A stretch of 64,000 nt of DNA from Amphiduros pacificus. Lineage: Eukaryota; Annelida; Polychaeta; Phyllodocida; Hesionidae. This document shows positions 1-20,800 of this stretch, in pieces. Every line of letters starts with the position of its first letter. Positions within the stretch are counted from its first letter, which is position 1. The translations under genes were made by a program, and so were the position numbers. The notes beneath the pieces are model-generated. The model was not told the DNA's origin and searched no databases. It was given only the letters and a program-made list of their open reading frames with translations. The stretch is taken from NCBI GenBank assembly GCA_949316495.1, contig OX439004.1:41402447-41466446 (forward strand), read 5' to 3'.

Positions 1-69
1 AATGCACTCAACATTAGGGAATTACTATTCCTTTGATATATAGAAATTTGAAATTCTTTGCGTTTTTAG

Positions 70-8668
<8,599 letters not shown>

Positions 8669-8692
8669 TAGTAACCTGATTTAAAGAAAGTC

Positions 8693-8698
8693 AATAAA
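8693..8698 (+). terminator. Polyadenylation signal AATAAA
   Basis: This canonical hexamer lies about 25 nt after the in-frame TAG of the last micro-exon gene exon. It is consistent with a short 3' UTR, though AT-rich DNA makes chance matches common. Confidence 0.4.
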
Positions 8699-8699
8699 A

Positions 8700-11600
8700 A
8701 GAGTCTTAATTGACCTATACTGATTGTTTCTAGGTTTATGCTGGTCTGATTCCATAGTTTGCATTCATCATTTGGTACCAATTCAAATAAACCTATTGCG
8801 TCAAATGTTTGTTGTGTTGATTGTTACTTTTGGAGATAATTTTCTGTTTAACTGGTTTTTGTCAGGTGTTTTGATAAGCGCTTGCTAGATATGATATACA
8901 AGATCCGCTGATATAGTTTTCTCACACTTTTTCCTCATTGAAATGAGTGAATGCAAACTCTGAATCAGATTCGTTGTTCAGAACTTTACAAGAAAAGTTT
9001 ACTCAATTTTTCCTTTGTCCATGACGTTTTTCAGTTTTTCATTTAAAGTTATATTATCAAATATTTTTCAATAGCTTATGTTGTTGTATGAAAGATGTAT
9101 ATGCACATTTCCACTTATCTTTAAAAAGTAAGCGTGCTTATTGTTTGCCAAATGAAGCGCTCATCTGGATTCTGTTTATATTGGAAGAAGAAAAGGATAT
9201 CTATGTATATACCTTTCTTTCTGACAGTCAGAATCTGCTGAATGGGCTTTTTTATTTAATTAATATAATTTACTCTGTATTGTAACACACTACACGGTGT
9301 GGATCTGTTGTGTCTCTATATTAATTTTGTGTATTGTATGAAAATGAATTCTTTCAGATGTACCGTTCCCCTATTGAGATCTTTTGAAAATGTCAGTGCA
9401 TTAATGGTAAGTTGGTTAAAACCAGAGTCTGTGTTCCCTACCAGTCACATGGGCATCCCCCAAGTCACGTGGCTATTTGCAATGTACACATTCACCACCC
9501 GGTCACGTTAACATGGTCACCCTACAGTCACGTGCACACTTCCCAATATATGCGTTCACCCCCAGTCATTTGAACACGACTCATACTAGTCTTGTCCCCA
9601 TTCAAATCCTCATTATGCCTATTCCAATTTGATAGATTGGACGGCGCCCAGTCCAGATCCATGTTTGCGCTCACCATCAAATCACGTGATTTTCAGCTGT
9701 GTATGCGTGCGCAAAAAAATGAGATTGATACGCCTCTGTCTAGTTTGCGACACATTCATCTCGATAATCTCACCTCAAAGACATTTCAGCGTCAGGGCCT
9801 TAGCGGGCTTCTGGCGAAGAAGCATATTTCAATATCGTAATTATATTTCATGTCTTTGATGTACAAAGTATATTTAAAGATGCAAACGGATATATTTTTT
9901 ATAAGAAAAGACAATCTGGGTATTTGTCGTTGATAAGATATTAACACTCAATTCACGTCGTCAGGGTTTAGTGGTGTATACTTATGTACATGTATATATG
10001 CCGACATTCTGTTAACAGGTTTGTATTAAAGTTAAATAATTTGAGAAAAGAATTACAGAAAGACATTAAATTAATTATTTTGTGGCTGGTAAGTAGCCGG
10101 TTTTATTGATAAAATGACGTTGAACCTTCTTTGCTCCATTGTATATTTATATAGAGGCCAGCTTTCAAATTTCATTTAAAAATTGATGATGCATGTTGTA
10201 CAAGCATGTGATTAATGTTTTGCATTTCCACCCTCCGGAGAAACAATGGACCCTTTTCTTTTGATGTTATAGAATTAGGCCCACAAATCGCGTTTCACGT
10301 ATCATCACAACTGTCTAGTTTACTTAAATTTGCTGAAGAACGACACTTCTTCCTATAAAAAGTAAATTTACAGGATAGTGACACACAGATGAATTAGCGA
10401 TTGTCGTTATAACTTATCATTTATATCTTCTATAAATATCTTCTTCGTTTGTTTTTGTCATAAAGAATGCATTTGATTTAATTAAATTAATCATGTGTAT
10501 ATATGTGTTAAAATTAAAATATCTTATCAAATCAGATGCAATATTTGCTAGCCAATAATTTTCATATGGTATTAGTATTAATGGTATTAGTATTAATCCC
10601 TATAGTTTGACTGTGAATCAGTTGGTGTTCTTGTGTAAAGCTAGTGGCCTTGATTGCAGGAATGCTGTTCTGAGGAGTGTAAAGGACGTAACTTGTTTGT
10701 AAACATGACCAGGCGTGTTAAGAGGGACCCCCCACCAACCTACAGAATGAGAGAAGTCCTCAGCCTCTCTTCATCCATCTCGTCTCCCCAGCATCACCGT
10801 CGTCCGCCCAACCCCCCGCTCTCCGCATTCCGCCTGATGCCTACATTAATTATCGCTCACCTTTCATGCAATGTTTGACCAGAATCCTGAATAACAATAA
10901 CAAAAAATATAATTTTGATGTGCCACAAGGAAGAAAACCTAAAAGATCTAGATATATAAGGTCGAGTGCTTTTAGGGATTAAGAAATATGAGCTTTTGTT
11001 ACAGGAATATGAATAATTTATCTGTATTAATCTTTTTTTAATTCTACCTTGACGGCAGACTATTTATTGAAATATATATCTTCCAGGAAGAAAGGTTCTT
11101 TATTCCCATAAGTGTAAACTCAAAAACTGAAATGAATGTACACTTTCAGCACATTATTTTCTAATGGATATACCACGCATGTGAAAGGATAATCAGAGAT
11201 GAGTTATATTAAGATATGGTACATTATTGTATTTTCTTTTGTTTGTCTTCATTGGCTGGCTTTCCATATGAGACTGCACAAACAAGACTTTCATTTATTC
11301 AAAACAGAATGAGTCTCTCATAAATATATTCTGCATTTTTCTTGTAATTATATTGAGGGTTATAAGGTATAAAACATAAAATTAGTTCTGACATCGAATC
11401 TTCATTTGCTTTTCTTCGACAATTAATAAATGCCATAAAATAAATGATTTGCAAATAATGATAATTATGATCATAACGACAGTAATAAGTGTGTTCAATA
11501 AATAAATCCCATAATTTATTTTGTCTAGCCCCAACACTATTTATGGCATTTACATGACACTAGTTTATTTGTATAAACACATTTATTGGCAATAAACTAA

Positions 11601-11760
11601 TGAATTTTGTAAAGCAAGGATTTGTTTTATTTCTACTTGGCGTTATATGTAAACCGAATCATTAAATATCAGTGTGAAAATACAGCGTGAAAATATGAAT
11701 GTAAATATTGTATAATGTACTGGAGCAAGATTTGACATAATCTTTGCTAAATAGAAAATA
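8700..11760. other. Intergenic stretch, no firm gene
   Basis: AT-rich sequence separates the + strand micro-exon gene from the 3' end of - strand gene A. It holds the alternative exon at 9358, a CACGTG-containing degenerate stretch at 9430-9690, and a cysteine-containing open frame from 10660 (ECCSEECKGRN...) that has no start codon or homologue I recognise. Confidence 0.5.
9358..9377 (+). CDS. Alternative terminal micro-exon, DVPFPY-stop
   Basis: After a TTCTTTCAG acceptor, the phase-1 reading gives DVPFPY then TGA, which resembles the DGPVPY core of the upstream units. Joined to the donor at 8664 it would end the protein KKR-DLDVPFPY. A gtaagt 30 nt beyond the stop may be chance. Confidence 0.35.
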
Positions 11761-11762
11761 TC

Positions 11763-11768
11763 TTTATT
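11763..11768 (-). terminator. Polyadenylation signal of gene A
   Basis: On the - strand AATAAA lies about 38 nt after the TAG stop of gene A, the expected place for a short 3' UTR. Confidence 0.5.
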
Positions 11769-11805
11769 AAAAACCATGAAACCTGAATATGTAAGTGTCA
11801 TTTCT

Positions 11806-14800
11806 CTAGTCTAAGGTTCTCCTTGCCCTCTGTGCTATGTAGGGCTGTACTTCCCCCGATGACCGGCGCCGCTGGATCATTTTGCCAAATTCTTCCAGAA
11901 TCATTTCATCTGTTTTCATGTCGAGTTCCTCCTCTGTCATGAGGGAATTTTGTCTTGTATCCCCGGAGTGGTCTGGTTGGTTGTACTTTGTGGCATAGTT
12001 GGACAGGTGATGGCCAAGTCCCACGAAGGGACCTTGTATGCACAGATATAACAGAAATGCCCCCATATAGGAAAACACCACGTGAGCCACATAGAGGTTT
12101 ATCTGCAAGAATACACCACAGGTCTATTGACACAAGTCAGAAAACAGTTCAGTGATAAATCTGGAATAATGTTAGAAACAGCCTCAAAAAGCAAACAACA
12201 ATCGTAGTAATCAAGTCATACAATTATATTTGAAATCCAAATTGGCCCAGGTCTACAGAAAAAATACAAAATTTAGCTTTCGTGATTTTAGATAGGTAAA
12301 TAGGCATGTTTTATCGGAATTATAAAATCAGAATCGCTTAATTTGATCTTGAATTAGTTTATTTAAGGTCAACTTGTAAAGTGAAGCCTCACAAAGGTAT
12401 AGGGTGTGTAGTGTATGGGTACTGCGCTGCTCCAGTAGAAGTTACAGATAACCGGCACGTGTAGAAGGTATGCTGAGTAACTCAGTCTGTCCAGGACTCG
12501 CCACCCCGACCAGCCCAGAATGCTGCTAACTATACCTGTAACACACAAACAACCCTGTAGAAGGTAGGCTGGGTAACTCAGTCTGTCCAGGACTCGCCAC
12601 CCCGACCAGCCAAGAATGCTGCTAACTATACCTGTAACACACAAACAACCCTGTAGAAGGTATGCTGAGTAACTCAGTCTGTCTAGGACTCGCCACCCCG
12701 ACCAGCCCAGAATGCTGCTAACTATACCTGTAACACACAAACAACCCTGTAGAAGGTATGCTGAGTAACTCAGTCTGTCCAGGACTCGCCACCCCGACCA
12801 GCCCAGAATGCTGCTAACTATACCTGTAACACACAAACAACCCTGTAGGAGGTATGCTGAGTAACTCAGTCTGTCCAGGACTCGCCACCCGGACCAGCCC
12901 AGAATGCTGCTAACTATACCTGTAACACACATATGACTCTAACAGGCCACCTCATATACATAGTATAAACTGACTGTAAACACCGTAAAATAAAGGTGTC
13001 GTGAGTGGTAACAATATATAATCAATTGCGATGATGAAATAATCTGCTTTGTTTTTAATTTAATAATCTGCTTTGAATTTAATAAACTCCCTTGCTTTGA
13101 AATTAATAATCTCATATCATATCATATCATGTTCATATAATGGCTAATTAGATAAGATGTGATTAATCTTATTTCATGAGGACACCTGATATCAACAATT
13201 CTTGAATTTTTCATTACAATGAACAACAGGGGTTGTTGTCCTATACATCTTCCTATATTTCCAAATCGTGCTTTATGTCAAAGATCTTAATTTCGCTTTC
13301 AGATTGAATCCAATGACTTCGTACAATATGTAGGGTTATTTTCGGGTAACATATCAGATAGCTCAAGTAGATTTAAACTAGCCTTCACATCAAATTTAGC
13401 ACTAATCTGTATCGCCAAGTCAGGTAACTGGTGATTATCTGTTGTTCATATAAATACGAATAATTTGGCAGGATATTATATTTGCTGGATATGCCACCAC
13501 TCACTCCCATGTCCATTATGATAAGAGAACTGGTAACATACTACTCTGAATAAGACTCCAACAACATTCTACTCTCAATAAGATTTTGGCAACTTACTAC
13601 TCTCAATAAGACTTTGGCAACTTACTACTCTCAATAAGACTTTGGCAATATGCTACTCTGATGAAGATTTGGTAACATACTACTCTCAATAATACTTTGG
13701 CAACATACTGTTCTCAATAATACTTTGGCAACTTATATTCCTCTTAATGAGAATTTGGGAACACAGCACTCTAAATAACACTTTGGTAACACTACTCTGA
13801 AGACTGAAAGAGCAGGTTTATTGGGTGAACTGTTGTGGATTATTCGCGTTATATGCCGTGTGTGTACTGACCGCCTTGTCCCGTGACACAGACCAGACAG
13901 ACCCAGGCTACGGCCACGGCCCAGACAGTCCTGTGAGTCGCCTCATACACCGCGGCCGTCGTCTCATCCATGTCTCTCAGCTCTGATATGTAGTCACTGA
14001 GACCGAAGATAACCGCTGCCATCAGACCAACAGCCACCACCCAGCCCACCACCATCAAAGGCTGTCCAAACAAAAATACTATTACACTTAACATAAAACC
14101 TCCAAAAATACTTATTAATTAGATCAAAAAGGGAACATACTTTATTGGATTGACTAGACAGAATAAAGGCTTTATATATGGAATTAACCCTATGAAATTT
14201 AATATACCTTTTTAATGACAATTTTGCCATCAAATCTATGGATGATATATGCCAGTAGGAGTCCCACTGCATAGGGAGCCACTCTGAAGTAGGGGAATGT
14301 GTACATCATATTCTCCTTGTCTCTATATTCCTCATCTTTACTGAAAAACAATGTCACATGAACAGTTAAACAATTCTTACAACAGAGTTGCAATAGTTGT
14401 GGCTCTTGTTCTTTTGAATGGGCAAAGCGTTTATTGTGTTATAATATATTATATATTGATTTTGTTTGTTTGTTTGTCTGTATGGGATTTTACTTCACTT
14501 TCAACATTATTCCAGATGTTTCATGACGAGACCTACTTGTAGCAGATATAGCACTGCCTCAATGAACTGTCATGTCTCAGGTCCTTGATATGACAATCTA
14601 TTTAGTCACAGATTTACAATTACAAAGCTCATTTAAGAAATTGTATCATAGATGCAATGCTGACATGGTCGGGTATCGAATCCACGACCTTTGAGTCACC
14701 ACAGAGGAACTCCTGCTATGAAAGCTTGCGCTCGAACCAACTGCCCCTCACCCTGTGGCGGCCTGTTTTATATTGAGATAGATGCTTTTGTTGAATACTG

Positions 14801-17800
14801 ACCAATAATGTGGCGAAAGTTTGAGAATAACATAACATTAATGTAATAAAAGCACTTTTGTCACTCCAAGTTAGCATATCTGAACTTGGGAGTTAGTTGA
14901 GGCCATCATTACAAAAATACCAACGCGGTTCAACTGGCGCTCCTCTATGTAGAAAGTATGGGATTGCGGCAAATATTCACCACAGTGTTCCACCTTCTGA
15001 GTTGGAATCCTCAAGCTATATTTTGAATCAAGAAATGGTGATAGATATTTAAGCCGGGATTGTGAGTGATTTACCTGGAACTAAACGCTTCTCAGAATGG
15101 AAATTGTTGACATTTCCCAATATACCTGAACTTCCGGTTCTGCGCAATGTTGCTAATCTCCGTAAGTCTTTTACATTTATATAGGAGAATAAAGGATCAA
15201 AGGCAATTACTTATAAAATAAAGGTTGGAGATGATATTTGCTGGATATGCCACCACTCACTCCCATGTCCATTATGACAAGAGAACTCACAACTGCAACG
15301 CCCACTAAGGAATATCTGCAAATAATTACCCAAGCATAAATAAATCAGATAAAACTAGAAATCATTCATGTTCTACTCATTTGTCCAAAGCATAATTTTC
15401 CAAAAGTTTAAACATGAAAGACGAGTTAATGTTTCTGTGTTATCTATGATGATATACAACGTGAAATTTTATTGCCATTTGGTCACTTTAATATATGTGT
15501 CATATACTCTAAGAGATATACGCCCGTTTGGTTTTATCTCTTTCCGCCACATTTTTATAACTGTGAAGATATCAGGCAACTTCAAATGTAACACATGTAA
15601 CTGATAAATAACTCGCCTTGAGTGCGTTTATGATGGTACAATACACCTCAGCTTCTGTAGGATGAATTCTATGATTTGACACAACTTACTTGTATAACAA
15701 GATTATAAGAATCGGGGATATGAAGAAGAATTGCATTTCGTTTGCAATATACCAGCTCCATTCCATACACTGCAACAAAATTACCTGAGAATCACATTTT
15801 ATGTATATCTAAATACAATGTAATATTTAGCTAAATTGGTTTGAGTTTTATAAGTTTTTATATGTCATTTTCAACATAGTCAATTATATAATGACAATAT
15901 ACGTGCAGCAGATGTAATGCTGCCCCACTGAAACGTCATGTCGCATGTCCTTAAAGACGAACAGAACCCCCATTTCAAACCTCTTTTTCAGTAGGCCTTT
16001 TCAAATCATCTAGTTGTTGACCTAAGACCTTGTATTTTCGAGTGTTTTACTCCAAAAATCTGACATTTCCCTATTACTGCTCACATGGCCTACACTCCAT
16101 AGCAGGACTTCTCTATCATATCAGTCCCTGCCACCAAAGCTACATATATAAATGTGTGCACAGAATTGAGCGCAAGTCATCAGTATTCAGAAAAATCTGG
16201 CTGTCAACTCATTGGCGACAGAATATAAATAGATTTGGTTTGTACTGGCAGATGTACTGGCTGATTGGTCAGTATAAGTGCCAGACACCTTGTTAGAGTT
16301 TATGACCTAATGTTGGCCAATTCAGATTTTCTGATATTTTTGTGAGCAAGGCAAGTATTTATGACTCAGGGATTCCCAAACTTTGAATGAGATCAAAAAC
16401 AGAGCAATGACTGCAGAGGTAGTAATAGAATACTACCTGTGTAATGCAGAGTAACATGGCCAGACTGCAATTCAGACTCTGGCCTTTTATTTTTTTTTTA
16501 GTAAATTGTTACATCATGTTTGAAACAAGTTTCACATGATTGCAATTCAAGCATTGTCTGCAACTTTGAAGAAACAAATATATGAACTTTTTTATTACTT
16601 CCCGTGATCAGCATAAGGGATGAAGTGTCATGGCTGCCATAAAAGCATGTTTGAATTATTTGTAATTGTCAAAAGCTTGTGACTTTAAATAACTTTATAT
16701 GGTATGTTACATTTTTCATAAAAACAATCAACACATTTAACATTTCATATGCTTCAAACCTGTATCATATAAAAGGCCAAGTGTGATTGATCTTCTACCT
16801 GTTAAAATGACCAGCTTTTGTCACAGGTGTGAGGGCATAACATCAATCTTAACCCTATTTTAAAATGGCTAGAGGACCTAGATAAAATTTGTACTGTGTT
16901 TGTGGTAAACAATGATACTGATACATCTATTTTTGGATTTATTTAACCACACTTTTATTGTAATTTGCAATTAATTTATAATTGTTTCTGATTGGCTGGT
17001 ACTACTATAATCGCCTTGACAAAATGGCTGTCACCAGCAAAAGATGATTATAAATCCAGAAAATTGGACAGAGTAAAAGTACTAAAATGATATTTCAAAG
17101 TCTTCCTTTCCTGTTATAGATGTATTCATATTAATTAAATTTAAATTGCTAATTCACACTTTGTGAAAGTTCCCTTCCCATTTAATATTACAACCCATCC
17201 AAATCTACAAGGACAACGGCTTAATCTCTCACTCGTGGGCCTGCACTCATTTGAGAAATTTTAATACAATTCAATGCCGGCAATGCTGGGAATCGAACCT
17301 ATGACTTTGAGATCACCACAGAGGAAATGGCGCTGATAAGCTTGCACTCTAACTTCGTCACGGCCCCTGACTAAATTTACTATATAGAGAATATTAATAT
17401 GACACTGCTCTTAGAAATATTTAAATTAGATGGAGCCCTGTCTCCTTACTCATCAATTCATATCTTATGTTTCTGTTTACTGTGCAATTGTAAATGACGT
17501 ACGTTTATCCCAATCAATTTAGATTTTATATGTGGACGTGGACTCGGGGGGAAATGAGATAGATATGAAGCATACAAAGCATACAAAACAAAGGATGAAC
17601 AAGATGAAAAGCAATATATTATATATGTTTGTATATATATATATACATATATGTGTGTGTGTATTCATGTTTCATCAATCACTGCTGTATTTTTAGAAGC
17701 TGTATTTTGTTTTGTTACAAGTATAATCTAATTGTCTAACCGGGGAATTGGCTGATTCTTCTGTGTTGCTGAAGAAATTATTGATGTGTAGTATATTAGT

Positions 17801-20800
17801 CCACCAGTAGGTGTCGCACTGGTCCAGATCCGGTGCTTCCTCCACCTTGTCTTGATTGGGCCCTTGAGGAAAATGGCGGAAAACGCTCACCCACATCATC
17901 AGGACAAACATGTACACTGGCACAAACCTGTCATGATAAACATAGAAAAAAATATATATTTAGTATTTTATAATGTTTAAATCTCTGGAATACTGTATGG
18001 TGTCAACATCGCGATAAGTCACATTCGTGCAACTCCAGTATCCAGTCTATACGCATGTATGAATTGTAAGATAATTTGCTCTATTTGTTTATGTCTCAAA
18101 ATTTCTTTGTGCATGAATAGGTTTCTAAATATGTATTTCACAGTATTTGTGTTTTTGAAAAAGATCATTCAAAGGGTTTCCAAAGATAGTGGATTACAGT
18201 GAATTTTACAATCCACATACAGATGCTTTCCACAAACATCAACATATCAATAAACCACAAACTTAGTCATCATGTCACTTGAACAATTCACACATACCAT
18301 AAAACACACAGTTCTACGGAGATATAAACATTTATTGTGCATCCCACCACATACCTAAATATTCGATAAATAAAGTATTTAGTCCACATGATTCTTCCAT
18401 GATGTTGTAGGAGGTCATTGAGACACTTGTATCCCAGCACAAATCCACTGAAATCACACAGCAATACAACAAGTTGAATCTCAAATAACCCTTTATGTTG
18501 TATGCGTTGTCAAACTTCTTAACATTTAATCTCAAAGATTAAGTGACAGAATAAAATGATATAATGAAATATATTGTTAAGAAAAAAACCTGTTTTGGTT
18601 CTGTTCACACAAACATTTGTACAAATTATCAATCGCTTGTGTGGTCTTTGAGTAATTATCATCTAAGTATACAATTCAGTGAGCTTAGATATATATATAT
18701 ATATCATTTCACAAGTAACGCAAGGTATTTCAGCCTCACAATACTATGTGGTTATGGATTATTTTATCAAACAACTAACTTATAGTTATAACAGTCTTTG
18801 AGCAATAAATGCATTCTCACCTTAAAAAGAATAATGTATCTATGCACACCGAACCATTCGATATGACTTGAAACATAAACCCTTTCATAACGTTAGGAAT
18901 CATCAGAGGACTGTCTGAAACTGAACGTCACCGAGGTTAAATGTGTGGAAATGTTCCACCAAATAGAGAATAACAAATCAGAAATCAAAGTCACATCGAC
19001 CTTACCTTCCGCCTCCACATAATACAGGTAGGTATTAATAAGAATGATCCACAACGTTGTCAGAACCCGCATTCCCTTTACACAGTTGATTTTTTTGGAC
19101 GCAGGGCGGGATGAAGTACTGACTCCCTTAATTAAAGTCCTCAGTAAGGAAAAGGATATGATAACGCCGGTCTCCTCCTTGCCATCCGCTTCCGATTCCA
19201 TCATGGTGACGTCATCCTCGGCGCCATCTTGGATAAGTTCTCTCTCCTCCTCTTCGCGGGCGTTGGCTGAGATTTGAGAGATGTTGTGGACCGACCTGTT
19301 CTGGCCCTCCAGCTGGTATACATCCAGGGTGAAGAACGGCCCAGGACCACCGAAGTATTTAGACTCCAATTCCCTCTTTTGCTCCTCCTCTCGCATCCTT
19401 TTCCTCAACTCTGCTCTGGTTCTGAAGTTTCTTATGATTCTGATGAGGCAGTCCACCAAGGTTCCAAGGACAACCAGGAAGAGGATCAAGGAGCATATTA
19501 CTCTGAAATGCAGCAAAGTATTAATATAATATATCCATCTTGATGTGTACAATGATGTATGACCCGTGTACAAACCAGAGTCCTTACAAAATAATAGGTC
19601 ATCAACAACATATATTCATTTAGTTTTCCAATAATATTCCTGAATTTGAACCAAACTTGTATAAAATCAAAGAAAGACATATTTTGATGTTCTTTCAGAA
19701 AAATTGTAATAAAAGACTTGAGCTCATGTTGACAGCAAAGGATTACTTTTCACAATTTGGATGTAGAAAGCCAGTTTATCCAAGTCCTCAAGTCTGAGAA
19801 ACCATGAACATAAAATTGTAAGAAATACTTGTTTTGACTTACCGGTACATATATCTTGATTGATGGCTCTAAACAATTAAAGTATCATTGTCGTTTTAAA
19901 GAACTGGAGAAATAGATTTGTGCCATGGTTATTGTTTGAGTCATGTTGGAGTATCTAAATTTAATATTCTTTCTTAGATTGTTCCCAGGAAGACCTCTCT
20001 CCTTTTGTTAAATTCCCAAACAAGTTTGATGTGAATGTTTGCTTACATGGCGCCTATGTCCTTGCCGTCAAGAGATCGTTCAGATACACAGTGTGCGGAG
20101 AACACGGAGATTCCCTCAGAGTCTGTTGCTAGCACTGCAACCATAACAGATAATATAAGAGAAGACAAGATGGCATAGAATTTATAAAGGAAACTTCACT
20201 TCCACAGTAATACTTGAAGAAAGCTTGAAGAAAGCACAAATGAAACATTCCAAAAGTGTGGTGTGGTACAGTGAATTTGTATATTTATATATTGACCCAA
20301 AACATGCCTGTTCATTTGAAGAACATTAGCTTTATCGCTTAGAAAATGGTCGAGTTTGGAAATATTATGAACCTATTGTAGTTCAAGTATGACAAAAACT
20401 AATGTGTTACAGAGGTCAACTCTTGTTGACACACCTAGTAACTACAATGAAGTTCAAAACGATATTTCTTAAATATTCTTATTCTATTTTATCTAATTAC
20501 ATTGCGAAGATATTATGTCAAAATCCACCTTCAAATCATGGGCAAAGTAAAGTGAAGATACCGTGATTGTATATTTTGATTCAGTTATCTAAATATATGT
20601 CCTACCCCACTGTAGAAGTCCTAGGACATCAGTATCAACGCAACTATCCGGCACACAGAGTCCCAGGTTTACTGCTATACTCTGAAATATGAGTGATCCC
20701 AGAATGTCATATACCAGCCAGCATGAATGCATTCTTAGTCACATAACCACATACAGTTGGCAATATAATGAGGGTAATATAGATTATTTCTTAGTTTTAG

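Noticed and set aside
10654-10878. Cysteine-containing frame ECCSEECKGRN with a following KR, reminiscent of conopeptides
   Set aside because: It has no ATG or signal peptide, and the phase of the upstream gene gives a stop after four codons. Two closely spaced Cys groups alone are weak evidence.
14351-14542. Small + strand frame at 14351
   Set aside because: It overlaps the gene A exon edge and a SINE, and shows no coding features.
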